A DNA stretch of 51,393 nucleotides from M55B111 sp964614065 (GTDB taxonomy: Bacteria; Bipolaricaulota; Bipolaricaulia; M55B111): the NCBI GenBank assembly GCA_964614065.1, contig CAZTJJ010000007.1, positions 1 through 51,393 of the forward strand, given 5' to 3'. Below are positions 43,723-51,387 of this stretch, piece after piece. The notes beneath the pieces are model-generated. The model saw only the letters and a list, made by a program, of their open reading frames with translations, had not been told where the DNA came from and made no database searches. The translations under genes were made by a program, and so were the position numbers. Each line of letters begins with the position of its first letter. Position 1 is the first letter of the stretch.

Positions 43723-44312
43723 AAACCCAAACCTGAAAATAAAGGCATTAAAATCGCGGCAATAAGAGTACCCAAAATCGCTCCACCCACGACATCAGAG
43801 GGATAATGCTCTTTGACGAAAACACGCGACAAACCAATTATTATCGAAGCAAGGTAAGCACCAAAACCCGCCCACCACAGCTCGGGATAAGCGTTGGCTA
43901 TCACGAAAGACACGCCGAAGGCCACAGTTGCGTGTCCGGAAGGAAAGGCAAAATCATCGATCATTCTATACTTTAACGGTCTGGACCTTAACGTCACTGG
44001 TCTTGGACGTTCCATTACCGTTTTTACCAATCTAAAGACAGCAATATTGATGATACTTACCGCCAACCCCATAAGAACGTAAGTGTGTCCCGGATCACCA
44101 CCAAATAAAATTAAGGTGAGTCCGGCCAGACCCCAAAGATAACCATCACCAAAGTAAGTAGCGGCAATCAAATAGCGCGATAAGTGATTTAATACCGGGC
44201 TTTCGCTAATCCTCTCCAGACCTAACTCGTCCTTGTTGACCAACCACAGCGAAAACCTGTCCAAACGCGTCACGAGCGGTTCAATAAGGCTAGACAATTC
44301 TACCCTTTCCAT
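43719..44312 (-). CDS. PAP2-superfamily membrane phosphatase
   Basis: 197 residues with about five transmembrane helices. The PAP2 triad is visible: KTVMERPRPV (K.....RP), FPSGHATVAFG (PSGH) and SRVFVKEHYPSDVVGG (SR.....H...D). Likely dephosphorylates a lipid such as undecaprenyl pyrophosphate or phosphatidate/phosphatidylglycerol-phosphate; substrate not readable. A cytosolic N-terminal stretch of about 45 residues precedes the first helix. Three bases after lysS, probably co-transcribed. Confidence 0.88.
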   Translation of the reverse strand: MERVELSSLIEPLVTRLDRFSLWLVNKDELGLERISESPVLNHLSRYLIAATYFGDGYLWGLAGLTLILFGGDPGHTYVLMGLAVSIINIAVFRLVKTVMERPRPVTLRSRPLKYRMIDDFAFPSGHATVAFGVSFVIANAYPELWWAGFGAYLASIIIGLSRVFVKEHYPSDVVGGAILGTLIAAILMPLFSGLGF

Positions 44313-44315
44313 ATT

Positions 44316-45815
44316 CTAATCAGTCCTTTTCTTGAGCGTGGGGAAAAGTATTACATCTCTTATCGACTTGGCCCCGGTTATTGCCATCATCAGTCTGTCC
44401 AGACCGATACCAATACCAGCAGTTGGGGGCATGCCGTACTCGAGGGCGGTGAGAAAATCAGTGTCTTTGGATTCCCCATCACTCTGGTTGGCAAACCTTG
44501 ATCGTTGTTCGATGGGGTCATTCAATTCCGTAAAAGCATTGCCGGTTTCGCGACCTCCAACAAACACCTCAAAACGCTCAGTTAATTTGTCCTGGCCATC
44601 CCGTTTGGTCTTGGCCAATGGAGAGATATCCGTGGGGAAATCCGTTACGAACACGGGCTGAAACAGTTCACCCTCTACGTACTCGTCAAACAATAACTCC
44701 ACAAGTTCACCCCAGCTAGATTTTTCTTCATCCTCGGGCAACTCCACACCACTATTCTTCAAAAAAGAACGCAATTCTTCAGAAGTTTTTTCCAGGAGAT
44801 TTATCAGTCCGGTAGCATCTTCTACCGCGGAAACCATTGACAGTCTCTCCCACGGAGGTGACAAATCCAATTCTCTTCCGTTCACTTCCGGCTTACAGGT
44901 CCCCATCGCTGCCTTTGCCCCTTCCGCTATCAAATGCTCGGTAAGCTCCATGGCGTCATGATAATCGGCGTAAGCCTGGTAAATCTCGACGGTGGTAAAC
45001 TCGGGGTTGTGTTCGGTGGATATACCTTCGTTGCGAAAGCTTTTGCCCAATTCGTAGACTTTTTCCATTCCTCCAATGATCAACCGCTTTAAGTAAAGCT
45101 CGGGGGCTATTCTCAAATACAAATCCTGATCCAGCGCTTTGTGATAGGTCACGAATGGCTCGGCGGTTGCACCTCCCGGCGCAGGTTGCATCAACGGCGT
45201 TTCGACTTCCAAAAACCCCAGGTCATCGAGTTGACGACGGAAAGCGCTGATTAACTTGCTTCGGATGATGAACCTTTCTTTCACCTCTTCATTTACGAGC
45301 AAATCTAAATACCTTTGCCTGTAACGTTTCTCGACGTCCTTTAGCCCATGCCACTTCTCGGGAAGTGGTTGCAAGGATTTGCTTAACAGCTGAAAGTCCT
45401 TCACCTTTATCGACAACTCCCCGCGGTTTGTAACGAATATAGGACCTTCCACTCCCACAAAATCGCCAATATCCAGGCTCTTCAGAAGTTCGTAGTCTCC
45501 ATCTCCTAGCAGATCTACGTTTGCATAGCCCTGTAGTTCACCCGTGGCGTCCCTTAAATCAAAAAAACAAGCTTTGCCCATATCTCTGAGGGCAACCATT
45601 CTCCCGGCAATTTTTTCCTCTGTGTCAGTCTCAGACTCGAGTTCGCCGTCAAAGTCTTCGATTATACTGGATATACTTCTACTTCTTTGAAAAGTATGGG
45701 GATAGGGCTCTACATCATTCTGTTTAAGTTCCTTCAGTTTTTTTACTCGTTGATCCCGTAGGACATTTGAATCCTCTGAAGAATTACCCTTGACACTATT
45801 ATTCAAACAACTCAC
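44316..45815 (-). CDS. lysS: Lysine-tRNA ligase, class II
   Basis: Charges tRNA-Lys. 499 residues: N-terminal OB-fold anticodon-binding domain (about 65-175, with AGRMVALRDMGKACFFDLRD), then the class II catalytic domain with motif 1 near FLEVETPLMQPAPGGATAEPF (broken by the usual loop), motif 2 FRNEGISTEHNPEFTTVE and motif 3 GIGIGLDRLMM. A Ser/Asn-rich tail of about 18 residues precedes the usual start. ATG overlaps the greA stop. Confidence 0.95.
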   Translation of the reverse strand: MSCLNNSVKGNSSEDSNVLRDQRVKKLKELKQNDVEPYPHTFQRSRSISSIIEDFDGELESETDTEEKIAGRMVALRDMGKACFFDLRDATGELQGYANVDLLGDGDYELLKSLDIGDFVGVEGPIFVTNRGELSIKVKDFQLLSKSLQPLPEKWHGLKDVEKRYRQRYLDLLVNEEVKERFIIRSKLISAFRRQLDDLGFLEVETPLMQPAPGGATAEPFVTYHKALDQDLYLRIAPELYLKRLIIGGMEKVYELGKSFRNEGISTEHNPEFTTVEIYQAYADYHDAMELTEHLIAEGAKAAMGTCKPEVNGRELDLSPPWERLSMVSAVEDATGLINLLEKTSEELRSFLKNSGVELPEDEEKSSWGELVELLFDEYVEGELFQPVFVTDFPTDISPLAKTKRDGQDKLTERFEVFVGGRETGNAFTELNDPIEQRSRFANQSDGESKDTDFLTALEYGMPPTAGIGIGLDRLMMAITGAKSIRDVILFPTLKKRTD

Positions 45816-46303
45816 TCTCCAATTCCCAGAATCCTATAACTCCTCTCACCACTCGGAGTGTCTACGACCACTTCGTCACCCTGTTGATGACCCATTAACG
45901 CTTTACCTACAGGGCTATCAACAGAAATTTTGTTCTTTTCAAGGCTGACTTCTGCAGGACTAACAAGTGTGTAGGTTTCCGGGCCATTGCCTTTTTCCGC
46001 TTGCAAGATAACCTTGGTACCTATGGAGACCATATCGGATCGGATCTCCGATTGATCAATTATTTCCGCCTTATCCAAGAGTTCCTCCAGACGATTGACT
46101 TCTGCTTGAACTCTGTCCTGCTGCTCGCGCAAGAACATGAATTCCTTGTTTTCCCTGATGTCGCCCTCGTGGGCTTTGGCGTTTTTCAATTTCTCAGGAA
46201 TTTCTTCGTAAAGCTCATGACGCAAGTCTTTCAACTTTTCCACCTTGCTATCGTAACCCTCTTGAGTTAAGTAAAAAATCTCTTTCTCAATTGTCTTTGC
46301 CAT
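45812..46303 (-). CDS. greA: Transcription elongation factor GreA
   Basis: Stimulates RNA polymerase transcript cleavage. 163 residues from the ATG at 46303 (GAGGTGG six bases upstream; a GTG three codons earlier is less likely). N-terminal coiled coil with the acidic tip region HEGDIRENKEF, and C-terminal FKBP-like domain with SPVGKALMGHQQGDEVVV. Overlaps rnpA by 17 bases. Confidence 0.95.
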   Translation of the reverse strand: MAKTIEKEIFYLTQEGYDSKVEKLKDLRHELYEEIPEKLKNAKAHEGDIRENKEFMFLREQQDRVQAEVNRLEELLDKAEIIDQSEIRSDMVSIGTKVILQAEKGNGPETYTLVSPAEVSLEKNKISVDSPVGKALMGHQQGDEVVVDTPSGERSYRILGIGE

Positions 46304-46652
46304 TAATACCACCTCTGTGAACCGCTGGGAAATTATTCAAAAAGTTTTCTTTTAACTTTAAATTACTCATAAAAACGGTTTCACTTTTAGGTTTTACAAT
46401 AACGTCAAGATGAGAAAACCGCTCTTTGTTTTTTCTAAAAATCTCTCGGATACACCTTTTAATCCTGTTTCGTTCAACTGCATTCCCCAATCTCTTTGTG
46501 GTTACTATACCTAACCTTGGGCGTTCTTCCCTCTTTTTTAGTAAGTAAAACTTATAATTATCAGTATCCAGCAACTGCCCATGTCGATAGACACGGTCAA
46601 AATCTTGCTCATTCAGTAGTCTATTCGCCTTAGGGAAATCGTTACTGGACAT
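46287..46652 (-). CDS. rnpA: Ribonuclease P protein component
   Basis: Basic protein cofactor of RNase P for tRNA 5' maturation. 121 residues. NRLLNEQDFDRVYRHG at the N-terminus, PRLGIVTTKRLGNAVERNRIKR (the conserved RNR region; two parts) and REIFRKNKERF. Unusually, rpmH (L34) is not upstream and yidD/yidC are not downstream; instead it leads greA-lysS-PAP2. Confidence 0.9.
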   Translation of the reverse strand: MSSNDFPKANRLLNEQDFDRVYRHGQLLDTDNYKFYLLKKREERPRLGIVTTKRLGNAVERNRIKRCIREIFRKNKERFSHLDVIVKPKSETVFMSNLKLKENFLNNFPAVHRGGINGKDN

Positions 46653-46717
46653 AGATTTTATTCAATATTAAACCTACAATCAAGCTAAAAGCGTCCTATG
46701 AACGGTAATTAGGACTA

Positions 46718-47395
46718 TTACCTCTCTCCAAAGATAGCTGTACCAACTCGAACCATGGTCGCGCCTTCTTCAATTGCCACACGGTAAGAGTTCGTCATGC
46801 CCATTGATAGGGTGTCCATTTTGTTCTTTCCGGAGACGATTGTTTTGGCATAATCGTATAACTCTTTGGTAACACGAAAATAGGGACGAGCATCCTCAGG
46901 ATCGCCGCGAAAAGGCCCCATGGTCATCAAACCTTCCAATCGCAGGTGTTTCAATTGACTAATACCCTCAACTAGTTCTTCCAAATCCCGTTTCTCGGGA
47001 GTCAAACCATACTTAGCTTCCTCCCTCCCACTATTGATCTCGATCAATATAGGCATAATCTCTTTGCCAGCCTTCGGAACTCGTTTGTCAATATGCTTCG
47101 CCTTGGAGAGAGATTCAACTGTCTGAATTCTATCGAAGATGGGGAGGGCCTTGTTAATATCGTTTTTCTGCAGGTGGCCGATGAGCTCCCAGGTCACCTG
47201 ATTAGATAAGTCTCCTAGTTGATCGTATTTTTCAACTGCCTCCGGGTAAGTATAGTTCTCTCCTATTACTCCCGCACCTGCATCGATAACTTCCTTTATT
47301 TCCGCTACATCTCTATTTTTGGTTGCAGCTACCAATTCAACGTCATCAGGTATAGAATTTCGTATTTCGTTGAACCTGTCAGCTATCCTACTCAT
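46718..47395 (-). CDS. yggS: YggS family pyridoxal phosphate homeostasis protein
   Basis: PLP-binding alanine-racemase-like barrel, 225 residues. Lys26 in LVAATKNRDV is the PLP lysine. Other landmarks: IGENYTYPEAVEKYD, WELIGHLQKNDINKAL, EINSGREEAKYGL, LEGLMTMGPF, LSMGMTNSYRVAIEEGATMVRVG (two adjoining motifs) and the C-terminal IFGER. GGGAGG nine bases before the ATG. It usually sits near cell-division or yggT genes; here it is between def and rnpA. Confidence 0.93.
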   Translation of the reverse strand: MSRIADRFNEIRNSIPDDVELVAATKNRDVAEIKEVIDAGAGVIGENYTYPEAVEKYDQLGDLSNQVTWELIGHLQKNDINKALPIFDRIQTVESLSKAKHIDKRVPKAGKEIMPILIEINSGREEAKYGLTPEKRDLEELVEGISQLKHLRLEGLMTMGPFRGDPEDARPYFRVTKELYDYAKTIVSGKNKMDTLSMGMTNSYRVAIEEGATMVRVGTAIFGER

Positions 47396-47482
47396 TGATG
47401 CTTACCTCCCTTATTGCCAAACTATCCTCAGATCTTACCAAGGATATGGCAAAGTTGTAAAGATATTGCAAATTCCGGCAGG

Positions 47483-47971
47483 TTATTGTTCCTCTTTGCG
47501 CATATTTCGGTACTCACGCAAAGTAAGTGAACGAGACGTTTCCGAGAGATGATCAACGTATAGCTTGCCGTTCAAGTGATCCACCTCGTGAAGAAAGACG
47601 CGCGCAGCTAAACCTTCCCTGGTTAGTTTAATATGTTTTCCATCTAGATCGTAACCTTGAACAACTACTTTCGTCGGCCGTTCCACCTCTGCTTCCGGGC
47701 CGGGGATTGATAGACACCCCTCAGCTAACGATTCGACTTCTCGATTAGTCTCAATAATCTCCGGGTTAACTACAATCTGAAAATCGTCCTCTAAATTTAC
47801 CACGATTACCCTGGCAAGTACGCCTACCTGCGGGGCGGCCAAACCTATTCCTTCCGCGCGAAACAATGCCTCGGTCATCCTATCTGCCAGGGTTACGATC
47901 TCTTCATCAACGTCCTCCACTGGACTAGCTTCTTTTCTTAGCACGTCATCAGGATACGTCACAATTTCCAT
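47483..47971 (-). CDS. def: Peptide deformylase
   Basis: Removes the N-formyl group from new proteins. 162 residues from the ATG at 47971 (GAGGGGG five bases upstream), giving the family start MEIVTYPDDVLRKEA. Motif 1 GIGLAAPQVG, motif 2 EGCLSIPG (metal-binding Cys) and motif 3 HEVDHLNGKLYVD (HExxH) are all intact. fmt is not adjacent. Confidence 0.95.
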   Translation of the reverse strand: MEIVTYPDDVLRKEASPVEDVDEEIVTLADRMTEALFRAEGIGLAAPQVGVLARVIVVNLEDDFQIVVNPEIIETNREVESLAEGCLSIPGPEAEVERPTKVVVQGYDLDGKHIKLTREGLAARVFLHEVDHLNGKLYVDHLSETSRSLTLREYRNMRKEEQ

Positions 47972-48076
47972 TACAACCCCCTCTAACCGAGTTTCCTTTC
48001 CTTTTATATTCATGAGAAAGTACAATTCCTATCCGCTTTCCAGATAACCTTATCGTTTATTGACTCACGGAGAATA

Positions 48077-48200
48077 CCCCATCCTGTGAACGGGAATCAA
48101 CCCGAAAGTTTGTAAGTAAATAGAAATCGCGGTGGCGACGCCATGAATCGGGCGTAATGCCCCGCCTTGTGAGCGGGGATAGCTCGATTCAAGCGATTTC
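48077..48200. repeat. Nested multi-stem palindromic element
   Basis: Between def and the peroxiredoxin. Outer stem GAAATCGC/GCGATTTC (48123-48130, 48193-48200), middle stem TGAATCG/CGATTCA (48144-48150, 48185-48191), apical hairpin CCCCGC/GCGGGG (48160-48165, 48173-48178). A degenerate copy of the apical hairpin is at 48077-48094. It could be a structured RNA or the end of an IS200/IS605-type element; no transposase gene is near. Confidence 0.55.
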
Positions 48201-48351
48201 TTTACTGTTAACCAGGTAATTCTACGAAATGTAGTTTTACTTTTCTAAACCTTTTCACCAAAAAAAATGCTCTCCCCACCAGCACTAGAACTTGAAATCT
48301 CGTAAATTTCTAGTATTATTAAATAAAATTGATTACGAGGTGAGATTTATT

Positions 48352-49035
48352 ATGTCTAATCAAGAAAAAGATCAAAATACAAATGGCTTACCACTTATCG
48401 GCGACAAGTTTCCGGAAATGGAGGTCAATACCACTCACGGTACATTAAGCCTGCCCGACGAGTTCGAGGGCAAGTGGTTTCTGCTATTTTCCCATCCAGG
48501 CGACTTTACACCAGTTTGCACGACAGAATTTTACGCCTTTCAGAAGAGGTACAACCAATTTAAAGAGCTAAACACCGAGCTTATCGGCCTGAGTATAGAT
48601 CAGGTGCACAGTCATCTCAAGTGGGCCGAGTGGATCAAGGACAATCTAGACGAAGAAATCAAATTCCCCATAATCGCCGATGGAATGGGCAAGGTCGCTA
48701 AAACTCTCGGCCTCATCCACCACACAGGAGGAACGGCGACGGTAAGAGCTGTCTTCATAGTAGACCCGAAATCCACCATAAGGGCTATATTATACTATCC
48801 TGCAGAACTGGGAAGGAATATGGACGAATTTGTACGAATGATCAAGGGCTTCCAGATGGCGGAAAAAGAAGGTGTGGCTATCCCTGCGAACTGGCCGGAC
48901 AACGAGTTGATAAATGACGAAGTCATTATGCCGCCTGCAGGTAATGAAGAAACGATTACAAAGAGAAGGCAACAAGAAGAAACAGGAGAAATCGAGTGTT
49001 ACGATTGGTGGTTATGTCACAGGAAATCTAAGTAG
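48352..49035 (+). CDS. Peroxiredoxin (Prx6/AhpC-TSA family, archaeal-type)
   Basis: Thiol peroxidase for H2O2 and organic hydroperoxides. 227 residues from the ATG at 48352 with ACGAGGTGAG upstream (the longer frame adds an unsupported tail). Peroxidatic Cys in HPGDFTPVCTTEF; conserved RAVFIVDP and the long C-terminal arm with PANWPDNELI. The end CYDWWLC holds two further cysteines, as in the Aeropyrum pernix enzyme, where they serve as resolving residues. The Fur-family gene lies 92 bases downstream. Confidence 0.93.
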   Translation: MSNQEKDQNTNGLPLIGDKFPEMEVNTTHGTLSLPDEFEGKWFLLFSHPGDFTPVCTTEFYAFQKRYNQFKELNTELIGLSIDQVHSHLKWAEWIKDNLDEEIKFPIIADGMGKVAKTLGLIHHTGGTATVRAVFIVDPKSTIRAILYYPAELGRNMDEFVRMIKGFQMAEKEGVAIPANWPDNELINDEVIMPPAGNEETITKRRQQEETGEIECYDWWLCHRKSK

Positions 49036-49053
49036 TAATACTCTACAATTGAT

Positions 49054-49082
49054 GATCTAGCCGCCTTAACGGTGGCTAGATC
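49054..49082 (+). terminator. Strong hairpin after the peroxiredoxin gene
   Basis: GATCTAGCCGCC (49054-49065) pairs with GGTGGCTAGATC (49071-49082) with one mismatch and a five-base loop. It sits 18 bases after the stop. The following sequence has only short T-runs, so termination may be partial, allowing read-through into the Fur-family gene. Confidence 0.6.
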
Positions 49083-49127
49083 CTTGTACAATTTCTACCA
49101 GAAAAATAATCATAAAGGGCGGATTAA

Positions 49128-49574
49128 ATGAAACAACCAATGAAGCAACATTCGATTAGTTATTACAAAGACAAACTAAAAAACGAAGGCTTGAAAGTAA
49201 CGCCACAAAGAGTAGAAGTTATCAGAGCTCTACTTGACCTAGATCATCCAACAGCAAGCGAGATACAAGCGAAAATAGAAAAACAATACCCGATGATAAG
49301 CCCATCCACAGTTTATGGAGCCCTGGAATTACTGGAAGAGATCGGAGAGTTGATACCGATTCAGGAAGGCGCAGAAACCAGGTACGATTTAGCCCCACGG
49401 ACTCATCCTCACTTGATTTGCATAGATACAGGGCGAGTTCACGATCTGGACGTAGAGAAGATCAACCAGAAACTATCCGAATTAATGGAACTTGGACCAG
49501 ATAACATACAGAGAGTAGAGCTGAACTTCTATGGAAACTGTGAAAATAGAGAGCTGAGCAGCAATAAAAAGTAA
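49128..49574 (+). CDS. Fur/PerR family regulator lacking the usual structural-zinc cysteines
   Basis: 148 residues. Winged-helix DNA-binding half with LKVTPQRVEVIRALLDL and SPSTVYGALELLEEIGEL. The regulatory-metal region reads YDLAPRTHPHLICIDTGRVHDL. The HxHLIC part is kept, but the CxxC pair that follows in PerR/Fur has only its first Cys. The second pair (FYGNCENREL) likewise keeps one. So the Cys4 zinc site is incomplete. Adjacent to the peroxiredoxin, so a PerR-like peroxide sensor is the best guess. Confidence 0.85.
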   Translation: MKQPMKQHSISYYKDKLKNEGLKVTPQRVEVIRALLDLDHPTASEIQAKIEKQYPMISPSTVYGALELLEEIGELIPIQEGAETRYDLAPRTHPHLICIDTGRVHDLDVEKINQKLSELMELGPDNIQRVELNFYGNCENRELSSNKK

Positions 49575-49660
49575 CCGACGCGCGTAGGTTTAACTCGACA
49601 ATCAGGATAGATAATATAGCATCCAGGACCCCTTGGGGTGTCTGCATGACATGGAGTTAT

Positions 49661-49672
49661 GGGCGTGCACGC
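49661..49672. terminator. Palindromes between the convergent Fur-family and phoU genes
   Basis: GGCGTGCACGCC is a perfect 12-base palindrome just before the phoU stop, and GACCCCTTGGGGTGTC lies about 30 bases to its left (near 49628). Their convergent-gene position suggests a two-way terminator, but no T-runs are present. Confidence 0.3.
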
Positions 49673-49680
49673 CAAGATAC

Positions 49681-50358
49681 CTAGATAAGATCTCTCTCCG
49701 AAGTAATTAGATAAATTGTCCGCGCGGCAATATTTGTAGCGTGATCAGCGACCCTCTCCAGGTCTCTGATCGTCAGTAACTCAAGAAGCACCTGTTGACC
49801 TAAGGTAGTAGCCTGTTCTGTGGTAAGGGTTTTGCTCTCTTTCTTTATCAGATGATGTAGTATCTTGTTGGTGCTTTCCTCGCACATCTTATCCATTACT
49901 TCATCCCTTTGCGTCAACTGACGAGCGTTCTCTAACTCTTGAAGATCGTAATAAGTCAAAGCATCATCCAGCATAGACCCAGCGAACTTACCCAGGTTCC
50001 GTATTTCATCCTTGTCAAGCAAGAAGTCCTGCTCAAATTCTATAGTGTAATCGGTGAGGTTTACTACCTTATCACCGATCCTTTCCAAATCAGTAATAAT
50101 CTTATAAGAGGCAGTGATAAGCCTTAGATCCGTTGCTACAGGTTGTTGAAGGGCAAGCAAATCGCAGCATTGTCTCTCTATGTCTATGTAGAGATCGTCT
50201 ATTTGATCATCCTTGGCTCCAATCTCGTCGGCTTTTTCCTTATTCCCTTCAAGCATAGACGTCATGGCAAGCTCAAGTCTCTCCAGGACGATATCGCCCA
50301 TGTGCAGCACGTTACCGCGCAATTCCTCGAGCTGCTCCGCATAACTCTTCCTCGCCAT
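49681..50358 (-). CDS. phoU: Phosphate signalling protein PhoU
   Basis: Negative regulator linking the Pst importer to PhoR-PhoB. 225 residues, all-helical, two PhoU repeats (about 5-100 and 110-215). Metal-binding motifs EIGAKDDQIDDLYIDIE and YKIITDLERIGDKVVNLTD in the first repeat; ELLTIRDLERVADHATNIA in the second. GGGTGG before the ATG. No pst genes are adjacent. Confidence 0.93.
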   Translation of the reverse strand: MARKSYAEQLEELRGNVLHMGDIVLERLELAMTSMLEGNKEKADEIGAKDDQIDDLYIDIERQCCDLLALQQPVATDLRLITASYKIITDLERIGDKVVNLTDYTIEFEQDFLLDKDEIRNLGKFAGSMLDDALTYYDLQELENARQLTQRDEVMDKMCEESTNKILHHLIKKESKTLTTEQATTLGQQVLLELLTIRDLERVADHATNIAARTIYLITSERDLI

Positions 50359-50570
50359 TAGAAACCACCCTGCTGAGTTATTTCGTTCATTCTAACTAAA
50401 CCCGATTTCCAATGCAACCGAAATTCGCCCTGGCAAAGGCAGGCAAAATCTAAAGTGAGCGATTCCAACACGTAAATTCCGGAATTAGCTTGCCCGAATG
50501 TCGGCTGGTATTATGAAAAGTTGGTCGCGTCCTTAAAGGTTCGGGTATGCTAATCTACCTAAAGGGGCTT

Positions 50571-50598
50571 TTCAGAACTGCTCAACTTGGGTTATAAT
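50571..50598 (+). promoter_or_regulatory. Promoter of rnc, recurrent class
   Basis: TTCAGA (50571-50576), 16-base spacer ACTGCTCAACTTGGGT, TATAAT (50593-50598). Transcription would start near 50605, leaving about 15 bases before the rnc ATG with no Shine-Dalgarno. Confidence 0.65.
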
Positions 50599-50619
50599 AA
50601 AATGGATGTTTAACCATCA

Positions 50620-51306
50620 ATGCAAAAGAACTTGAAACAACTGCAGGACAAAATTAACTTGGACGTGCCCGCTCAGGAACTGGAGCGAGCTTTTTTACAT
50701 ACTTCATTCGTTAACGAGACAGGGGAAGAATTAAAGTCCTACGAAAGGCTTGAGTTTCTCGGCGACGCCGTAGTAGAGTTGGCAATTAGGGAACACCTGT
50801 TCAACTCTTTTCCCGACGAAGACGAAGGAGAACTTTCCAAGATAAAGGCCGTGGCCGTCAGCAAACCAGTTTTGTCTGACAAGGCGGCCGAATTGGAACT
50901 TGGGAAATACGTCTTTTTGGGGAAAGGTGAAAAAGAAAGCGGCGGCAGGAATAAGGATTCTATCCTTTGTGACGTCTACGAATCTCTCGTGGGCATACTC
51001 TTTATCAACAAAGGCTACTCCGAAGCTGCAAAATTCGTGGTTGAATCACTAGAAGACGAAGTCAATAATTTAATTGATCAACAGCGAGTCCTAAGCTATA
51101 AATCCGCGCTACAGATCGAAGCACAAAAAAGATACGAAAAAAGACCTGACTACAGGATTTTAGAAGAAACAGGTCAAGCTCACAAGCGCAAGTTTAAGGT
51201 AGAAGCATCTCTAAATCATTATAGCGGGATCGGAAGAGGTAGAAGCAAAAAAGAGGCAGAGGAAGCAGCAGCCAAACAAGTATACCTGCAGATGCAAAGA
51301 GAATAA
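50620..51306 (+). CDS. rnc: Ribonuclease III
   Basis: Double-strand-specific endoribonuclease for rRNA and mRNA processing. 228 residues: catalytic domain with signature YERLEFLGDAVVELAI and second acidic motif CDVYESLVGILFI, then a double-stranded RNA-binding domain (about 155-228, with SYKSALQIEAQ, HKRKFKVEASL and SKKEAEEAAAKQVY). No clear ribosome binding site; the predicted leader is very short. tRNA-Arg follows four bases after the stop. Confidence 0.95.
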   Translation: MQKNLKQLQDKINLDVPAQELERAFLHTSFVNETGEELKSYERLEFLGDAVVELAIREHLFNSFPDEDEGELSKIKAVAVSKPVLSDKAAELELGKYVFLGKGEKESGGRNKDSILCDVYESLVGILFINKGYSEAAKFVVESLEDEVNNLIDQQRVLSYKSALQIEAQKRYEKRPDYRILEETGQAHKRKFKVEASLNHYSGIGRGRSKKEAEEAAAKQVYLQMQRE

Positions 51307-51310
51307 TCAT

Positions 51311-51387
51311 GCGCCTGTAGCTCAGTAGGATAGAGCGACGGATTCCTAATCCGTAGGTCGGGGGTTCGAATCCTCCCGGGCGCACCA
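51311..51387 (+). tRNA. tRNA-Arg (anticodon CCT), 3' CCA encoded
   Basis: Acceptor GCGCCTG pairs with CGGGCGC (one G-U), discriminator A, encoded CCA. Anticodon stem CGGAT/ATCCG-type around loop TTCCTAA (anticodon CCT), T-arm GGGGGTTCGAATCCTCC, D-arm AGCTCAGTAGGATAGAGC. Lies directly after rnc on the same strand. Confidence 0.95.

Noticed and set aside
48060..48200. TnpB or transposase fragment at the palindromic element
   Set aside because: No frame with a recognisable TnpA or TnpB motif in or around the element; only the DNA structure is suggestive.
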